Below are positions 32,724 to 34,952 of a DNA stretch of 34,952 bases, in pieces. This stretch comes from Planctomycetota bacterium (GTDB taxonomy: Bacteria > Planctomycetota > Phycisphaerae > Phycisphaerales > SM1A02): the NCBI GenBank assembly GCA_022562915.1, contig JADFOJ010000036.1:1-34952 (forward strand), given 5' to 3'. A program made the translations under genes and the position numbers. The notes under the pieces are model-generated. The model saw only the letters and a list, made by a program, of their open reading frames with translations. It was not told the DNA's origin and did no database searches. How positions within the stretch are numbered: position 1 is the first letter of the stretch; each line of letters starts with the position of its first letter.

Positions 32724-34952
32724 TTACGGGCACGGACCCCAGTGTGCCAGCAGCTCGAGAAAGTCGGTAATCCCCACGATGCCGTCACCGTCGAAATCGG
32801 CGGGGTGCCCGGGATTCGGACCCCACGCACCGAGCAGCACCAGGAAGTCGGTGATCCCGACGCCGCCGCCACCGTCGAAATCCCACGGGCAGGCCGCGGC
32901 GAGGTCGCGCGCGAAAGCGCCGGTGCTCGTGGCAAGCAGTAGTCGTGCGGGACTCCCAGCGGCATACGCGAGGCGAGTCACGTTGCCGGCGTTCTCCAGG
33001 CCGCCGTCGAACGGGGCGAAGGTCGCGCCCTGGTCTTCCGATCGCAGGACGCCGATGGCGCCGCCCTGGGCGATGTACAGCACCTGGTCGTCGACCTCGT
33101 CGCAGGCGATGTCCACGACACGCGCACCGCTGTGCCCGGTGCCGGCCCACGTCAGCCCGGCGTCGCCGGAGCTGTGCACGCCGCCGAGCCCCGCCCCCAC
33201 ATCGCCGTCGGCCACGTAGAACCTGTTCACGTCAGACGGCGACCCGCAGAGACCGGTCCCCTGCGCTTGGGCGGGCAGACCCGTCGATGACGCCGACCAG
33301 CTCAGCCCGCCGTCACCGGAGCGCAGCACGCCGCCGGTCTGCGGGTTGACCCCGAAGTCGGTGAAGGCCGCAAGCATGACCGTATCGGTGCCGTCCTCGA
33401 CGATCTCGATCGTGGTGACGTCCTCGTTGTCGACGGGACCCTCGTAGACCTTCGTCCAGGTCTTTCCTGCGTCGGGTGTCCGCCAGATCGTCGGCTCGAA
33501 GCCCGCGACGCCGAAGTCCGATCCGCCCGCAAGGATAATCCCGGCATCGTTGAGACTGAAGCGAAGGGCGAACAGTTCACTCTCGAACAGCGGTCCCTGG
33601 TCCGGACCGATGTTGCTCCAGGAGCCGTCGCCCCCACGGCGGTACAGCGCTTCGGGCGCAATGGTGGTCGGCCCGTCGGAGATCGCGTGGAGCGTGCCGT
33701 CCGGCGCGAAGCGAACGGTGTTGTAGCGTGTCGGCGGCACCATCTCCACGGTCCACGTGGCCCCGGCGTCCGTCGACCGCTGCACGCCGCCGTCGTTGAG
33801 TCCCTGGAAGGCGATGGCAATCTCGTCGTGGTCGTTGGGATTGGCGGCGATCGAAACCACGTTCAGCGCGCCGATCCCGACCGACGACGGGTCGAAGGTA
33901 GCCCCGCCGTCGACGCTCTTGAGCACGCCCAGTGAGCTGGCGCCGAGGAACAGGTTCGAGGAGCTGCCGGGGGCGAAACGCACCGACAGCAGCGCCGCCA
34001 AGCCCGTGCCGCCGGCACCGATCTGCCACGAACCGCCGCCGTCGGTGCTCCGGTAGACGCCCGACCCTGCGCTGGCGGCGAGGATCACGTCGGTGTCGTT
34101 CGGATCCACGGCGACATCGTTGACGACCAGCAGCGGCCAGCTTCCGTCGTGCAGCGCCGTCCAGGAGAGCCCGTTGTTGACGGAACTGTAGAGACCCACG
34201 AACTGCGATCCGAAGAGCAGCCCCCCCGCCACGAGAACGCGGGACCCGTCGAACAGGACGTCCTGCATGGGGTTGCCGGGCAGACCGGCGGATCGGTTGA
34301 CCCAGGCGAGGCCGCCACTGTCGGAGAACCAGACCTCTCCCCCTCCGAACGAGCCTCCGAAGCAGGCGAACATCCGGGTGGAATCACCCGGAGCGATGGA
34401 GATGCCCTGGCAGCTCAGCGGCGACGACAGCGGCGGCGTGGCATCGATCCACGTTGCGCCGCCGTTGCCGGAGCGCATGACGTTGACCGGCTGGCTGCCG
34501 AGCGCGTCGGCGATCCCCGCCCAGAGGCGATTCGGGGCCGAGGGATCGATGGTAACCTCGAACACCGTGTCGTTGAGACCGATGTCCAGGTTAAGCTGGG
34601 TCCAGCTCACGCCGTCGTCGGTGCTCTTGAAGACACTGTCCTGGGTGCCGATGTACACGGTTCCATCGGGCGCGAACTCGATGTCGTAGACACTGATACC
34701 GTTGAGATCCGGGACGAGCGACCACGTGCGTGCGCTGTCGGTGGACCGGTACAGCGCGCCGCCGCTGCCGGAGGACGGCGCGATGCCCGCCAGCACGATG
34801 CCCGGGTCGACCGGCGAGACCGCAACGTCGGCGGCGTCGCCGCCGAACGGCCCGATCGCCGTCCAGGCCGGACCGGCTGACTGCTCCGCCGGGGGCGCCG
34901 GGGCCGGCGCGTCGAGCGTGATCGCCCGGGCCGCCACGGCGCGGTGCCCGTG
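32724..34952 (-). CDS. Asp-box beta-propeller protein with dockerin-like C-terminus (partial)
   Basis: The gene runs off the right edge of the window, so its start and probable signal peptide are missing. About 743 residues are visible. Twelve Asp-box-like turns occur in order, including STDDGVSWTQ, SGNGGATWID, STDGGGSWQI, STDAGATWTV, TPDAGKTWTK, SGDGGLSWSA and SEDQGATFAP, consistent with two VPS10/BNR-type propellers. The C-terminus has the paired dockerin-like module GGGGVGITDFLVLLGAWGP and DGDGIVGITDFLELLAHWG, ending PCP. It resembles the protein at 16712 in plan but is about twice as long. No catalytic residues of a known glycosidase are recognised. Confidence 0.87.
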   Translation of the reverse strand, partial: HGHRAVAARAITLDAPAPAPPAEQSAGPAWTAIGPFGGDAADVAVSPVDPGIVLAGIAPSSGSGGALYRSTDSARTWSLVPDLNGISVYDIEFAPDGTVYIGTQDSVFKSTDDGVSWTQLNLDIGLNDTVFEVTIDPSAPNRLWAGIADALGSQPVNVMRSGNGGATWIDATPPLSSPLSCQGISIAPGDSTRMFACFGGSFGGGEVWFSDSGGLAWVNRSAGLPGNPMQDVLFDGSRVLVAGGLLFGSQFVGLYSSVNNGLSWTALHDGSWPLLVVNDVAVDPNDTDVILAASAGSGVYRSTDGGGSWQIGAGGTGLAALLSVRFAPGSSSNLFLGASSLGVLKSVDGGATFDPSSVGIGALNVVSIAANPNDHDEIAIAFQGLNDGGVQRSTDAGATWTVEMVPPTRYNTVRFAPDGTLHAISDGPTTIAPEALYRRGGDGSWSNIGPDQGPLFESELFALRFSLNDAGIILAGGSDFGVAGFEPTIWRTPDAGKTWTKVYEGPVDNEDVTTIEIVEDGTDTVMLAAFTDFGVNPQTGGVLRSGDGGLSWSASSTGLPAQAQGTGLCGSPSDVNRFYVADGDVGAGLGGVHSSGDAGLTWAGTGHSGARVVDIACDEVDDQVLYIAQGGAIGVLRSEDQGATFAPFDGGLENAGNVTRLAYAAGSPARLLLATSTGAFARDLAAACPWDFDGGGGVGITDFLVLLGAWGPNPGHPADFDGDGIVGITDFLELLAHWGPCP

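Noticed and set aside
1..34952. CRISPR array, prophage structural genes or restriction/toxin defence genes
   Set aside because: I saw no regularly spaced short repeats and no recognisable phage structural or defence proteins.

Overview
The window (about 35 kb, GC-rich) looks like chromosome from a planctomycete, probably of the Phycisphaerae type. Three predicted secreted proteins (ending at 16712, 27482 and 32724) carry the same paired C-terminal module, reading D-G-x-VGI-DFL-LL-x-WG-x-CP at the very C-terminus. This is a dockerin-like tail I associate with that phylum. A PEP-CTERM-type protein, a cysteine-rich CC..VC..CC motif and paired M16 peptidases fit the same assignment, which rests on family recognition and not on a search.

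1-4.4 kb is a nest of mobile DNA beside a tRNA-Ser(GCU) gene. A tyrosine recombinase gene is interrupted by a group II intron (1428-3436) with its own reverse transcriptase/maturase. An IS3-family element with an orfA/orfB -1 frameshift lies immediately upstream. Removing the intron at the boundaries I infer joins the two recombinase segments in one open frame.

4.6-13.3 kb is mostly metabolic: an HU-like DNA-binding protein, MurQ, and then a tight four-gene operon on the minus strand (11474 down to 6047). The operon order is a fused homoaconitase of the fungal Lys4/LysF type, an isocitrate/isopropylmalate dehydrogenase-family enzyme, an MmgE/PrpD-family dehydratase and a PfkB-family kinase. 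The first three could form a homocitrate- or methylcitrate-like 2-hydroxy-tricarboxylate pathway, with PrpD supplying the dehydration that many homoaconitases perform poorly. This is the most interesting system in the window. Divergent from it are an arylsulfatase remnant and a nitronate monooxygenase-family gene.

13.3-18.2 kb holds two small minus-strand genes, a TPR gene whose start has been removed by an intact IS4-family element (15238-16707) with 22/27-matching terminal inverted repeats, and a BNR/dockerin-like secreted protein. The IS4 transposase ribosome binding site lies inside a 10-bp perfect stem.

18.3-24.3 kb is a co-directional plus-strand run: TPR lipoprotein candidate, an active M16 peptidase, an M16 homologue without the zinc motif, a SAM methyltransferase and a polyprenyl diphosphate synthase.

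24.3-35 kb is rich in surface and secreted proteins: a large Cys-rich dockerin-like protein, a DUF4261-like protein, a propeller-blade/TraB-like fusion, a threonine dehydratase-like PLP enzyme, a frameshifted lipoprotein/membrane protein, a PEP-CTERM protein and a 12-Asp-box protein that runs off the right edge. Two copies of a dispersed palindromic repeat sit downstream of genes at 24.35 and 30.38 kb.
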